From assembly GCA_963513935.1 (NCBI GenBank), contig OY740773.1, positions 102,657,291 through 102,721,290 of the forward strand: a stretch of DNA of 64,000 bases, written 5' to 3'. The stretch's first letter is position 1, and each line of letters begins with the position of its first letter. The position numbers were made by a program, and so were the translations under genes. The notes beneath the pieces are model-generated. The model made no database searches, was not told where the DNA came from, and saw nothing but the letters and a program-made list of their open reading frames with translations. This document shows, piece after piece, positions 12,381-26,378 of the stretch. The stretch is from Aphrophora alni. Lineage: Eukaryota > Arthropoda > Insecta > Hemiptera > Aphrophoridae.

Positions 12381-12545
12381 CCCCTAGCGTGCTAATAGTA
12401 TAATACCATCAGTCAGAAAAGAACAAGAGTTGATCTAGAGAGATCTAATAGGAAAGATGAAAAAGGTAAGAATTTAAACCCAACACTAGATGAAGCTAGA
12501 TCCAGCTAGGATCCAGATACCTAAACTCCTGAAGTATTGGTCATC
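12285..12545 (+). repeat. dispersed repeat family B, copy 1, split by a TA microsatellite
   Basis: Starts with AACCTCTCGGTCATCA and continues after the TA run with AGAGATCTAATAGGAAAGATG and AGATCCAGCTA. The same order of motifs occurs at 51085-51310, and partly at 38105-38215. The TA tract at 12334-12375 is unique to this copy. Confidence 0.65.
12334..12375. repeat. TA dinucleotide microsatellite
   Basis: About 21 uninterrupted TA units. Confidence 0.95.
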
Positions 12546-12992
12546 GATAATAGATTAACTTGAGAATATCCTTCACCTAACAAATAACACCGTAAAAAAA
12601 GCAAAACAAATTATGTCATATATTTTTTGTAAAAATCCACAGTTTTTGAGTCAAAAACTTTAAATAAATGGTATTTTGAGATGGTAAAAGTGAAAAATTA
12701 TAATAATTTTGTTAAAAACTGCAAACTAATAGCATAAAACATACAGCAAAATTTGGTATCGATATCTCAATCTGTTGTTGAGTTTAATATACAGTGTATA
12801 TATATTGTTTAAACACAAAAAACAAAGTGTTTTAGGACATAAGTTTATGTAATTTTTTTTAATGATTTAATATCCTCTATCATTTTTTAAAGTTTGGGAA
12901 GATATTTTCCAAACATCCTGTATAAATTGTATTCCTATAATTTCTATTGGATGCACATATATTAATTTGTTGTAAAAAATAACATTTTTTGG

Positions 12993-13093
12993 TAATTGTG
13001 TATTGAAGCTTCCCCCAGATATTAGTTGTTATCATGCAAACTATATGTGATTTTTAGCAACTAAAATCTGGGGGAAGCTTCAATTCATAATTA
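12993..13093. repeat. 101-nt hairpin-forming inverted repeat
   Basis: The arm 13002-13028 pairs with 13058-13084 with one mismatch (core GAAGCTTCCCCCAGAT), and pairing continues outward with two further mismatches to 12993 and 13093. The loop is 29 nt. The size and shape suit either a minimal MITE or a microRNA-precursor-like transcript. No target duplication is obvious. Confidence 0.75.
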
Positions 13094-14100
13094 GCCATTT
13101 TTTTAAAGGCAGATTTATTCTGTTTAGTTGACTGAATATTTTTGGATTTAAAACCAAAAAGTTAAATTTCTCTGGAGTTAAATCCCCGATTTAAGGACTG
13201 TATTAATACCAGGAAATATTCCTTTAGGAATTATCTAGCCTCATCATTTAATAAAGTTTTTGAAGATTTCTGTTATCAAGATTTTATATTATTGTTTTCC
13301 CTGATATTGATTATATAATGTTTTTAAACAACTTAAGGATTTAAAAACAATTATTTTGAGATTCTTTCAATTAACGACAATAATTTAAATAAATGATTTT
13401 ATAACCTTCGATAGTGCTGACCACAAACTCAGATAACAAGAGACATTTGCAATTAAGTTTATTGAAATGAAGTTTCTATATTAAACAGTCACCTAATATA
13501 ACCACAATAAAATATGTAAATCAAGTTAGGGTAAAGTTAGACCAGTGTCATACTGAACGGAAGATGCATTGTGTAACTTCGACAAGTTGGCATAATGAAT
13601 TTTTATTACAATAATCTTTGGTCCACAGTTACATAACATAATTTCCCACCCCTAGAGAGGAGAGAGTCTTAGGGAGGGGATGCTCCCAAAAACATCAGTT
13701 TATGAGGACAAAAATAGCATACTTGCTTTATCAGCTGATAGTCAGCAGTATTAAATAAAAGTGATTTTTAAAATGTTTCATTAATTTGACTAATATTTGA
13801 TATTATTTATATTAACATGGTATCATTCCATAAATAAAGTTGGAATGATTTATATACTAAAATAAATATGATAAAACATTAATTTAACAATATAATTATA
13901 AGAATGAATAAACTAACTATAAACTACTAATCTATTACTCCATTACTAAGACACAACAAAGTGAGAAGTCTTTTGAATACTTTCAGTTTTTACAATAAAG
14001 ATAAATATAGTTTTCAGAACTAGGCTAAGAACATTTCATTAGTGCTAATACTTGGAAATCCTACAAGGTTTGTTTAAAAGTTTCTGACCGAATTTATCCC
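13094..14100. other. intergenic DNA without recognisable features
   Basis: AT-rich, with no sustained reading frame and no repeat ends that I could identify. Confidence 0.55.
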
Positions 14101-14102
14101 AT

Positions 14103-15222
14103 GGAAACAAATGAATCTTGAGAAATGACCTCCGATGTGTGATTTTTTTTTTTTTTACTTGGAGAGAGTATCAGTTGTCAGTCAACCTTTAGGTGAAGGA
14201 GTTTACTCAATGAATTAGATTTTCATTTTCTACTTTATCGGATCCAATTCAGCGCCATTTTCAGCTTATGGATCCTTGTTGGGAGATTATGTAGTACAAA
14301 AATCTGAATTAGATGATAAACTATCATGATCCAGCTGCTAAGTCCCCTTGGCTATTGGTTCAATCTATTACTTTGCATAGCATCATGAAGGTGATGGAGA
14401 ACCTCCAAGAGGTACAATTTAATAATGTTTCGGCCATAAGGTGTACAGATAATGGTCAATATCATTTTGATGTTGCTGAGCAGCTACCTTGCATTTTTTA
14501 GTTTGAGAGATGTTGAATCTATTCACTGTGATGGACTGCACTGATTTTTGGGGCATATCTATAAACCAATGACAATGTTAAAAAAATTCAATTTGTTGTT
14601 TGCAGAGTTAATTGATTCACCATATGCAGAGATAAGAAGGTATGAATGAGGTGACATTTGTGGAGTCCTGTAAAACTTCCACTCCATGATTAACAGCTCC
14701 AGGACAAATTGTGCAATTTCCACAAGGTCATATCCTCCGTAATAGTAGAATATACCAAACCATTGTCTATCCCCACTGTGTCTGTATTTCTCAGATGATG
14801 ACACAAAGGTCACGCATGACTAAAAGTCTGTACTTGGTCAATATCCTGTCATTTTGGTTTGTTGAAGGCCTATCAGAACGTGAGTCACTCTACTGACGTA
14901 TGGCTATATTTGAAAGGTTGTACCACTTCTTAATTTGTGTGATACCCTGTCATGCGCATTCAGAGCCTGCCAAATCTTCCAAATGGTTTACACTTAATAT
15001 GGCAAAGCTTCATGCAATACAAGTTGTCAAGTCGTTCCATAATTTTGTGGAAAATGAATATCCAATGAGTGATTATAAGTAAACTCATGAGTGATGAATA
15101 AGTAAACTCATCCATTATCAGACTGACTGTCAGTGAAAACACTCTCTGTGGACAGGAAAAACCCCTCCATCTCTCTACTGGAAGTCACCTCTTATACCTC
15201 ATTTGTTTCCACAGAAAAAAAA
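14103..15222. mobile_element. possible TIR-bounded repeat unit
   Basis: GGAAACAAATGA near 14103 recurs inverted near 15200, followed inward by partly matching AGA and TGAC blocks, giving imperfect terminal repeats of about 27 bp. The interior has several 60-85 codon ORFs on both strands, none recognisable. This could be an old DNA transposon, or chance pairing around unrelated sequence. Confidence 0.35.
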
Positions 15223-15482
15223 TTACAGTCCAATACTTTCTGAGAAAAAAAAAACAATATGATTCAAAACATAATCTTTTCCACTTAGTCACTCATATCA
15301 AACAAGTACAAAAACTGTATCCTACACAGTGTTTGTGAAAACCTTTATGTATGTTTATGAAGATTCAGTATGATAATTTATTTTGATCAAAAAAATACGT
15401 ATTATGCTCAGAATACGCAATAAAAAAAAATTAAATATAACAACTATAGTGTAAACAAATTAAATATCACCATACTTAAAAC

Positions 15483-15800
15483 ACACAACCAAATGTGCCA
15501 TACTAGCCTAAATTAAAATGAGATTTTTCTCAAAAATAATAGGTAATGAGTTAATAAAAACACAACAATAAGCCATACTGGCCTAAATTAAAATGAGATT
15601 TTTCTCAAAAATAATAGATAATGAGTTGATAAAATATAATGAAAGCACAACAATGGCCTAATTAAACATTTTAAATAAACAGATTATAAAAATAATATTG
15701 ATTAAATCAAATATAATAAAAACATATCCCATGAGACACTATGGCCTAAATTAATTAAAACCAGATTCAATAAAAATAATATTGAATAAATAAAATGTAA
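15483..15800. repeat. tandem repeat with a period of about 75 bp
   Basis: Two close copies begin at about 15497 and 15572, sharing GCCTAAATTAAAATGAGATT and TTTCTCAAAAATAATAG. More diverged copies with the word GGCCTAA continue to about 15800 with longer spacing. Confidence 0.8.
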
Positions 15801-18271
15801 ATTAAATTACAATTACAATGAAAAACCAATTGATTCATTTTACTGTATAAAAGTAATTCACTTTAATTTTCCATATGTATTTATTTGTCACATAAAACAG
15901 ATTCACTAATATACTTTTATATAAATTTTAATAATGTTGCTTTTAATCTCAAGAATTCAACCAACATATCATGGCATTGAATCCTAAATATTTGTGCAGT
16001 TTCATGTATACTGAATTGTATGACTAATAGTATTATAAATTAATAAATAGAATACGATTAAATGGATTTACAAAATTATTAAATTTTTATTTTGAACTTA
16101 TTTGTTACAAATTAAATTTAAGTTCCAATTTTGAATCTTGGGGTAAAATACTGTCTTTATATGCCACACAAACTTTATATGTAATACAGTTCACTTTTGC
16201 TTCAACATAAAAAATCAATTCAAATTCTTAAAAAACTATTTCTAAAGTGTTAATATAAACAAAAACTCTGTGGGTAATTTGTGGTGAAAAGATTTTTGGA
16301 TGATTTTAGGACTATAGATAAGGACTTAGATTTAGGTTGATTTCATAAGTTCTTAGAGTTTTTATGATTTGAGTCTGCCGATTTAGGTGTTTCTACAAAA
16401 GGTTGATAGGTTTTAATCTTCGATGACTACAGATTCTGATGTGTGTAGATCATTGGCGAATATTCGTGGAAGGATATTGAAAATTGTCACTCAGCAAGTT
16501 TTGAAATAAATTATATTTTTTTTACAAAATATGATATGAAGTTCTAAAAATTGACGTTGACCAATGTCTTATGTTTGCAATCAGAAGCTGGTTATTTAGA
16601 TTTAATCATTTCAAACAAATGATCACTAAAACTAGATTGCAAAATTTCAATCTGGTTCCCTTGAGAGCTGGTAATAATAATGCCTATTTAAATGCTTCTC
16701 GAAACAATTCAACAATACAATTTAATATGAATGATAATTTAAACTAATGTTAGAGGTGGGATATTAATGAAGATAGTTCTGTATGGTGGTTTATGAATTT
16801 TGTTATGAAGGCCTGGTGATTTATGAAATGTTGCTCTGTTATGGTTTTATTTATAAATTTCGGTATCATTATACCATATATGTTATTATACGTTTCTGGA
16901 TTGTGGTGGTCAAAGTGTACAATTTTAAAACAAAACTTGGTGCTGTATTTAAAAAAACAAAATCGTAAAACAGATGGACGACAGAGCTCGGAATGTTTGA
17001 TCCAATTTTTATTAATTTTGTGGCATATTTCTGCAATATGATACATGATTTTTTAGAATTGTATTGGGAAAACTATATATTTTTTTTATGCCTTTTTTGT
17101 AACTTTTGGTCATCTCAACAGCTGCGATAGTTGAAGCAATTTGTATTGCAATGTCCGATACTATTTCAGTATAATTGTTATATAACAAAGGTCTATTTAA
17201 AAAAAAATTATTGTCTGTGTTTAAAAAATTCACTCTCGAAGTGGGAAATGTCTTGGAGTGAAATTTCATATATGCTTCAGTGACGGCTGTGTCTCGCTCC
17301 TAGGCAATTGGACAACAGTTTTAAAGTCTAAATAAATAAAAAAACATATTGAATTCAATCAAAAATGATATTAATAAACATCTGAGAATCCAACTATGTT
17401 TTATACTGAATGTTTATCGATATTTATTTTTCATTTATTGAGAAACAAAAGTCAGCAGAATGATGGTGCGGGAAATCAAAATCATACATTTAGTTACCAT
17501 TTCAAATCATCATATGACCAAAATTATGTTTAACATTTATACACAAAATTTTGTGTACTTATATTCAGCCCTACATGCATAAACTTGTAAATTATATATT
17601 GTTACTAATATATAGCAATTATTGTGTTTAAACATAACAGAAATCAAGATAACAGTATACAAAAATGCTAATTTTCAAAAATAAATGAGAAATATTTTCA
17701 AAAACTTTACATAAATTTATTATAAATATTTTTTCGATTCGTTTACCCCTTTCTGTTATTCTGATTTTAATTGAATTATACATAAATTCTATGACTTTTT
17801 TAATATAAAACAGGGAAATTTTACTAATTATTTAGTTGTTGATATTCTCACATTTTCTGTTACATGTTTCTTTCCCTGAAAATGTTTTACTTTTGGAATT
17901 AGCATAAAAAAAAAAAACAACTTTTATATTTTTTAATTTGTCCCAAAGTTCCAATTCTAGTTTGCTGATTAAGTTAAAATTAATCACAGCTAGAAATCAT
18001 TTTCCTTAAAATATTAAGGATATTTAACGAACGTTGTAGGCTCATTTTTAAGAAATTGCAAAAAAAAAACATTATTTTTTATGGTGGATTCCACTTGACA
18101 AAGATTGAAAAAAAAGTGTATTATATATTTTTTATTAAATTCTGCAATATATAACAGGGAGAATTTTTGTCTTTAAAGTTTAAGATATAGAAAAACTTAT
18201 AGATTATGTAAAACACACATATACTCAAATGGGTCCACAACAATCCACAAGGGAAATACACGATTGTAGAG

Positions 18272-18309
<38 letters not shown>

Positions 18310-19590
18310 GACTATTGACAGACAAAATAAAGATTGATATCTCAGCTATTGTGTAATACAAAATTAGGATTGGAAACAAAATTAGTGGTGACTATATAAG
18401 TTTTGGTAAATGTCTACATAAATATCACAATTATTGAGAAGCTAATACTTCAAGAAGGGTAAATTTGAGATATAATTGTGACCTTTAACAATTTTAGAAT
18501 TAAAAAAAAAAACAACTTAATTTGGAACAATATATTTTAATATATATATCCAACAGACATAGTAAAGACAGCTTGTGTCTTTCTATCCACTTTAATATTG
18601 ACGTGTACTGAATATTAAATAATATTTTGTAAGTGTAGTGTTCAACAAATTCAATGTTTTAGTATTCATGTGCGTATGTGTGAGTAGTTAAAATAATGTG
18701 AAATGTATCAAGGATTGAGCATGCTATTGGTGAGTGATGAAACACCTCTCGCCAATAAATAAGAAAGTTTACTATCGATTAAAGGTATCTATATAAAACA
18801 CATTAAATTCAATTGCAATACAGTGACATTAAAAATAGTCAGAATTACATAATTTGCAATCATACTTAAATCAAAATTTTAATGTAGAAGGGTCCTGTTA
18901 ATTTAAACTTTTTTCATTACGAAAAGATTTTGATGAAATTCATAATGTGGTTTAGCATGCTGACATATGATTTCTATTAGATTTTGTCTACAACACAAAT
19001 TTAAAATGGTGTCATTATTTATACTTTAATAGTCATAAAATAAATTCTGTACAACACGAATGAGGGCTTTCATAAAACAAAATAATAATAATTAAGCAAT
19101 ATAAGTGAAATGTTAAGCCACAAATGTTTAATACTCAATATCATAACATACTGGTTGAAATCAGCAACATATTTCAAGTAGTTGACAAAATATAGCTATT
19201 ATAACCAAATCCATACAATATTTGTTTTAAACAATAATTTTATAAAACAAAACTTTAGACATTCTGTATCACGACCAAAACTATTTCATAATCTAGTACT
19301 AAATACTTAATATAACCAAACTACTAATTAACGTACACCCTCTATCAAAGTTTACAAATATTATACATAAATTACAAGGGATATCAAGAAAGGAAGTTAT
19401 TTCTAAATATTGATTTTGCAACACTCTGGTCATGATAGTCCGCATGAATGCTGAGTTAGTTGATTCGTTGGTAAGGGACTAACATCATTTCCAGATATTC
19501 AAACAGCATTTACACACAGAAGGGTGTGTTATAATCTTAAAAAAATCGAAATGCCCACCTTATGTGAAATATAGTCAGACATCCATTTCC
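15801..19590. other. AT-rich intergenic DNA
   Basis: No gene is recognisable. Contents include a TA microsatellite at 18273-18307 and a short hairpin near 18727-18757 (ATTGGTGAG pairing with CTCGCCAAT). The ORFs of 60-100 codons on both strands have no protein signature. Confidence 0.55.
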
Positions 19591-19649
19591 TAAATGTACG
19601 AAACATTAAATAGGCAGAAAATCATCATCAAACATAGGAAGGTTATTGC

Positions 19650-20110
19650 GAATATTCAGAGTGATTAAGTGGTACATTAATAGGCAACTTTTTTAATAAA
19701 GGACACTAAAATGTACACAATGATGAACAGAGTGGGCAACCATTTTTGCTAATTAAAGATTAGGTGAATGCAGTTGAAGAGAAGATTAGAGCAAACCATG
19801 ATTTACATCACTTTCCTTGCATTTTCAACAAATTTCACGTTCACTGCTACACAAAATTATGTCTGAGAAACTGTAGTATCGGAAATTGTGTCTAAACTGG
19901 GTGCTGAAGATGCTTTTAGATCAATACAAAATGAAATGGCAGGGCAGTGCATTTTCCTTTCTGATATGGTAAGCAAGGTGATTTCTTCTTGAAACAAAGA
20001 ATGGCAATTTTTAAACTAAAGCTTATGACCACTTGTAGAGATTTTTTAAAGAAATCAATCCTCCATTTGAAATTTGATGGAAACCATTTTATTAATTTTT
20101 CATATAAATT
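19650..20110 (+). pseudogene. mariner-family transposase remnant, N-terminal half
   Basis: In shifting plus-strand frames the sequence reads DEQSGQPFLLIKD, a stop, VNAVEEKIRANH, then WVLKMLLDQYKMKWQGSAF and YGKQGDFF. This is the order found in mariner transposases: a basic linker with a (D/E)xRSGRP-like motif, a second helix-turn-helix, then a WVPKMLT(D/E)xHKxxR-like segment before the first catalytic D. Stops and frameshifts break it, and the catalytic half is not visible downstream. It is inactive. Confidence 0.6.
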
Positions 20111-22487
20111 TAATTCAGTTTTTAACTAAGAAATCCGTAACCATTATACAAGGTAGGAGTTAATTTTCTTGTGGCTCTTATTACAACATCCATAGCTATA
20201 AGAAATCCCTTGTACTGTCCTACCAGGTTTTACAACAAGGTTACCTCCTTTACTAAAGGAACATAACAAAGAAACAATATTTACGCAGAACTTGCGGAAA
20301 TATAATGTCTCTGAGGGGCACTATTCCATGTTGGGGAGAAAGAAGGTATTGTGTTTTAATGACAGTAAGGACTGGCGAAGTACACTAATTTTTTGTCCAT
20401 TTGTATTTAGTTAGTCGTTTAATTTATTTAGTTATTGTTTTTGTGCAAGTTAGAATAACAGGTTTTAAATTATTATTATAATTATTGATAAATGTTAGTC
20501 CTCACATTTTAAGGTCAATGTAATATATGTGTACGTATAAATAAAATAAAGTATAATCACGAGACATAGGTGTCATACACAATCAGTCCAAGTAGTGGAG
20601 GCATAATAAAATTGATCGCGATAGATGATTGATCAAGGACAAAATTCAAGCTGATGTGGAGTGTTTTGGGATAGACAAATAGTTTTTCTTGTGGATTTCT
20701 TGTGTCCATGCCTCACAATCAATGCAGATGTGTATAAGGGAAACGTCTCGTGTGATTAAGAATAAGTGACATGGCATTTTATTCAAGTTGTTGTGTGTTT
20801 CATAACAATACTTGCCCATACACTGCCGGTGCAACTTAAAATTGCCACAAGAACTTAGGTGAGAACAATTCAATCATCCCTTATACAGCTCAGATTTCAT
20901 ACCAATGTGTTCAAACATCTGAAATCATTCCTCAACAGCATCACAAAGACAATGAAGCCAAACAAGTTGTTAACATGTGGTTTGTTTGTATTGTAAGTGA
21001 GATCTTTGTACAATAAAGAGATACACAACTCTGGCTGGTGCCTCACTATGACAAGTGCCCCAACAATGGCAGAAACTACATAGTGTAAGGAGTGTACATT
21101 AAATAGCAATAAAAATGTTTTGGAACTAAATTATTGTTTTTCTTAATACCCTGAACTTACTTTCTGGATATCCCTTATACATAAATTACAAAGAAGACAA
21201 AAATTAACGTGAATTTTTTCAATGATTAGTAAGAGTTATATTATCTGTAATAACTATTACAATATTTTATATAGAAAATTATATATGATTTAATATCTTT
21301 ATTTCATTACCAAACTTTCTAAACTATCTTCCAAAATAAACATTACAATGATATATAACTTAGTTAAAACTGCATTTATAACTAGTAGAAGGCTGCTGCT
21401 TGATTATTCTAAATTATTGCTAAACAGATTCATCTACTGGTCACTTTTAAATAAACATGGGCTTCATATTGTCATCAGTAACTTGGCCCTCCTAGGCCAT
21501 GCTTATGTACTTTTTAAATACAAACTCTACTTGCTTTGATTCTTGTATTGATTCAGTCTGGTAGTTTTTCATATTTTTTTAGTTTTGGAAATAAACTAAT
21601 TTTTAGTTTGAAATTTAAAGTAAATACATCTAAGACTAATGTTTTGCAATTTTATTGTAGGCATAAAAGGTTAGACAATCATTTTCTGCTCAGTTTCTTT
21701 GAGCTGTGATTAAGAGTAAACTGACCTAGTCAGAGCATGTAATAAAAGCAAAAGTGGAAAGAGTATGCTCGACCCAAGCTTGATATATTTTGTGATTTGG
21801 TAATATTGACGCTGGTGTATTTTGCACCTGATAATCCATTTTAAGTCGTGCAATTTTTTTAGTAAATGCAACAAAACAAAAAATTTAATTGAGTTTTTAA
21901 GGTCAAAAAAGAGCTGAGGTGTGTCCGGTTAAATTAAAAAGAACTGATATGAACTGATATATATATAAATGATAACTGATAACTGATATATATATAAAAC
22001 ATGAAGTTAAGTATGATCAACTAACTAATATCACTTGGTGATTCTCAACAAATAAATATTTTTGTTTTGTTTTTCACCCTTAAACGTTGTTTCTTTAAAC
22101 GGTTTAGCATGCAATTTCAATTGCCTAGGTTAGTTTGGGAGATAGAGTAATGAATGATATTTTTGCTTTATATAAACAATATATCAGTACATCTTGTAAA
22201 ATGAATATGTCAAACCTTCTAGTAATCCATAAAAAGGGAGAAACAGTGATTATGGTAGAGGAGGGTAATCTCTATTTAACCTTTTTAGGGTTTACATTTT
22301 TACAACTTTTCTTTAGGACGACAAGGATCTTGGTGTGAAATTTCCACTTTCTAGGTCATGTGGTTTCAGAAATTCTGTAATAATTTAACTAAAGCAAGTA
22401 CATGTCAAATAATATACTATGATAAATAAATTTCAACTTAAAAAGCTCTCAATTAACTACTGTGTTAAGGAAAAATATAACTTTGTC
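20111..22487. other. intergenic DNA downstream of the phospholipase gene
   Basis: Holds the 3' flank of the minus-strand phospholipase gene. ORFs at 20646-20873 and 20897-21109 on the minus strand look repeat-derived but are not assignable. Short GATATA and AACTGATA-type tandem repeats lie at 21945-22000. No AATAAA signal stood out directly after the stop at 22488. Confidence 0.5.
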
Positions 22488-22802
22488 CTACTCACAATTG
22501 AGTAGTGTTGCAAGTTTATTGACTGCACTGTCGTTGCTGCAAATGTATGCTTTCGCTTCCCAAAGCATGTTTACTAGTTTCTCATCGTTCTTTTCATCCA
22601 TAGCAATGTCTTCTGATAGTTGTGGCGAAAACCTGAAGTAAGGAACGCCAATCATCGAACACCAAGAGCTACAACGATCAACTACTCTGCCATCTGCTAA
22701 CGTTGCTTGATCCACAAGAAGAGCACCGATGGCAGACACACCAAAAGCTAACTTAGCTGTATCTAATATACTTTCTGGTCGGAAAATGTCTATTCCTTTC
22801 AG
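22488..22802 (-). CDS. PLA2G6: iPLA2-VIA exon 13 (terminal exon)
   Basis: 315 nt, acceptor CCTCAG, beginning [13 protein letters not shown] and ending TLLNCE and [23 protein letters not shown] matches vertebrate [20 protein letters not shown]. The 3' untranslated region continues below 22488. Confidence 0.94.
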   Translation of the reverse strand: MKGIDIFRPESILDTAKLAFGVSAIGALLVDQATLADGRVVDRCSSWCSMIGVPYFRFSPQLSEDIAMDEKNDEKLVNMLWEAKAYICSNDSAVNKLATLLNCE

Positions 22803-25800
22803 CTGAGGATCAAAATTAAATAAATGGAATTAAAAATTGTGAGAATTGTGTATAAAGTATGAGAACAGTGAATAATTATTTATTATTAAAAATAGTATCA
22901 TATCAAGTGTGATAGATCATTCAATAAAAGGGTTTTATTGAACCATAAAAATCATGTATCGTTTATTCATTTTTGGTTTCCTACTGGCCTGGGTCATTTG
23001 ATATAATTAAATATATGCAATTACCTTCAGTACGCAATGACTTTAAATTCTGACAACTTTGATATATAGGGTGTCCTAGAAAAGATGAACTGGCCATTCA
23101 TTTTTTGGATTACATATATCAAAAGGAATATAAATGTCAAACAACTTAGTTGGATTCTGCATCAATATCCGTCTAACCACCATTTTGTTCTTTAAACAAA
23201 AAGCATTATAACTCCAGAAGTAATATATACAGACACATATATTTTTAATGTAATTTACTTATTTGTTAACTATGAACAATTTATAAATACAAGGGTTATT
23301 TTTTAAGTAAGAACCGTATTGCAGCCAAGATCATAAAAAACTTATTAACATGTTCTCTACCAGAGTTAAAAAAGTGGTCACCCAAAATACCCTAGCCGAT
23401 TCATAAATGTGTCGTTCAGTCTGTCTCCATATACCAGCAGCTCAAATATGAGTGGGACCCAACTAGTTTCCCAAAAAAAACACGGCAAACACTACCAACA
23501 CATACAAGCCCGCCACATCACGTCTCCAGCCTTAAACGGCTTTACTTCGGCCAATCCAACTTAAAAACCCCAGCATTATTTAACTTGCTTCTGATTGGCC
23601 GATAGCTTCACGTTAGCTGACGGAGATGCGACAAAGCAGGAATAAAATACAACAGCACACCGTCAACAACTTACGGACCAATCACAGCCCAGCTCGGCTC
23701 TGACTGGTCCATGCAGTAGGAGTACAAAGGGCAGCTCATTGTTCTCGAAAAACATTAAGCTGAAATTTGTATAAGTAGGGTGTGAAAACTAACAAAGGAT
23801 CATCTTCTCCTCAGGGAACCACCTGTACACATCAGTTCTTCTCTACAGCTATACCACCACCTCACTACACCTCTTCAGGGCGATAACCAGCCTACACTCA
23901 CTTACTGCCAAGAATTGAGGGGCTGCCTCAGAGCGCTTCTTCAACCAATACACGTTTTGTTTTTTTCACAAGTTACCTAGCCTCCTCACCCTCGCCATTG
24001 AAGACCAGTCTGGCCAAGCTAACAAGAAGACACACCTTGTCTCCCGACAGGGAAATTAATAGGGGAAACCCTGGCTGGGCCGACTATTGCGCACCTTATC
24101 GCCTTCTTCAAAGGAAATTGTAAGAGCACCGGCTCTGGCGGTAGTGGTCTGTGACCTGATGCCCAGGACAAATAAGGAGCGGCAAGAAGCCTGCCGTGAA
24201 CCCCACAGACGTGGACTGGACCCATCATTCCCGGCCCAAATAGTGCGATTCAGAGCCGACGAATATTCAGTATGATCCCGTACACCATCCGTCCAGTATA
24301 TATTTCCAATCCTGTCCCCGGTGACCCTAGAGATCCATACTACGTAGTGCTCTAGGTAGCTAGGGGCAATCTGGCCGTGTGGTCCTTTTCAGAGCCAACA
24401 ACTGTTCCGTTCTGCATCCACCATTATCTGTTCAAAACCTCCACCACCAACGAGAAGCTATATGTCTCTGACATGCTCTCATCATGACCTAGGTCCATCT
24501 ATAAATCCTAGCCTACGTTAGGATAATTCCATTGGGATTATCACAACCAAACATTTGACACACTGTGAATTACTGGTCTATTTTGCTGACTTGAAACTTT
24601 TATAGTGGTCTACAGGGATACTGGCGCACACATGGGACACTTGGTATACCTTTCTTGATATTTGTGGTCATAATAGTGTTGTAAAGTTTGTACCATACAT
24701 TTACTAATTTTATACATATACAGATTTCTGTAATTTTTTTACAATCTCTAAATATTGATAATAAATATTTTTATTTAAAATTGTGTTATTTTATTACAAT
24801 TTCTCACGAAATATGCATATTTCAGATAATTAATAAGTAGTTCATTATTGTTTACAGTAATAGTAAATAATAAATATTATTTTTATTACTATACACCGGA
24901 CGCGCATATTTGAGCTACCTATAAAAATGCTTAAAAATTAAAAAAAAATAGTTTATTTATAATTTATACATTATTTACGGAGTACTTATAAATCAATAAC
25001 AGTGATTTTAAACAATTTTATACCCCGTTTTGTGGGGGTGGTCGGTCACACATTTGACCATCTGATCTGTGGAAGTGAACTGTCTGGCTCATATATGAAT
25101 CGCTTAGTAGCGAACGTGTTAATGAACCAAATTTCACCTGAGAATATAAACAACATTTGTTAATTTTTTTTAGATAACTTCCATGGAAACCTAAGCACTT
25201 GATGAGATGTCACAAAAGTTTGTTAATCCTTTCATCATCCAAAAGAAGTCCAATTTATCATAATTCACTTTCCTACCAAAAAATGGAAGTCTGAAGGCGC
25301 AAAATTGGGACGGGCGGACTATGTGGGTTATAAATGTATCAGATAACAACATCAATACTGCAATGTGCTGTCGAGCATTGTCATGAAGAAAACAAATACT
25401 GCTTATGAGTATGTTCTGCCAGTGGTTTTGGGTTATCTAGCTGAGCTTTGTGACAGTACATACCCACATTATTGTTGCACCATGAGACAGGAATTCAATC
25501 AAGAAGATAGCTCTCCTGTCTCCGATAATAATTTGCTTAAAATATTCATCACTATTTCAATCGCAGCATTCCAAAAAGACAAAGCAGCGCCCCAACATGT
25601 TCCTGTGTAAGCATTCTTAGAACCCACCTGGCACAAATCTTCTTGTACTGGAGCATAACGGACAGAATGTCCTAAATTACAGATCATGATTTTGAGGGAA
25701 AGCCTCTAGATAATTAACAGTAAAATACCTGTTTTCAGGATTATGTTTATTAATTTTGTTTGTCAAGTTCTCAGTGATAACAGTTGGGCACCCAGTCTCC

Positions 25801-26327
25801 CCTTATTAAATATTCTACACCATATAAGCACATTTTTATTGTTCATAACTCCTTACCCATTTACTTCTGCAAGTTGTTGATGAATTTAAGCAGGACGAAT
25901 ATTTTATGCATTCAAAAATGTTACAGAACGCACTACACAATTGGTGATATATATGTAGTATTTTATTGTGTAACGTTAATAAACAACTAACACACACTGA
26001 GACTTGAAACGTTTTGAGTGACCTGTACAGAACTTCTGATCTTGAAACAGTTCTTTTTAAAAAATGATCCTTGTATAAACATTGAAAAATGTTTTAAACT
26101 TTATTACTATGCAAAAAAGTCTCCTAATAAATAGTGTTAGTAATGATGAAAAAAGAGAAATTAACAATGAACTTTATTATATTGTAATTTTATTATATTA
26201 ATAAAACTTGGAAATGATTGTATAATAAAATAATTTATAAACTTAAAGAATATTTTTGCTACTCAATATATTTTACGAAAAGAGAGACTAAAAACACTTT
26301 GTCTTACAAATTCATAAGAATGTTCAC

Positions 26328-26378
<51 letters not shown>

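Noticed and set aside
14559..15142. Several 60-85 codon ORFs on both strands
   Set aside because: No conserved motif, no splice context, and they overlap one another; treated only as the interior of a possible repeat.
15483..15800. Regular repeats considered as a CRISPR array
   Set aside because: The units are degenerate tandem repeats without distinct spacers, and the DNA is eukaryotic.
24019..24275. ORFs on both strands of the GC-rich block as genes
   Set aside because: They overlap each other and match no family; long frames are expected by chance in GC-rich DNA with few stop codons.
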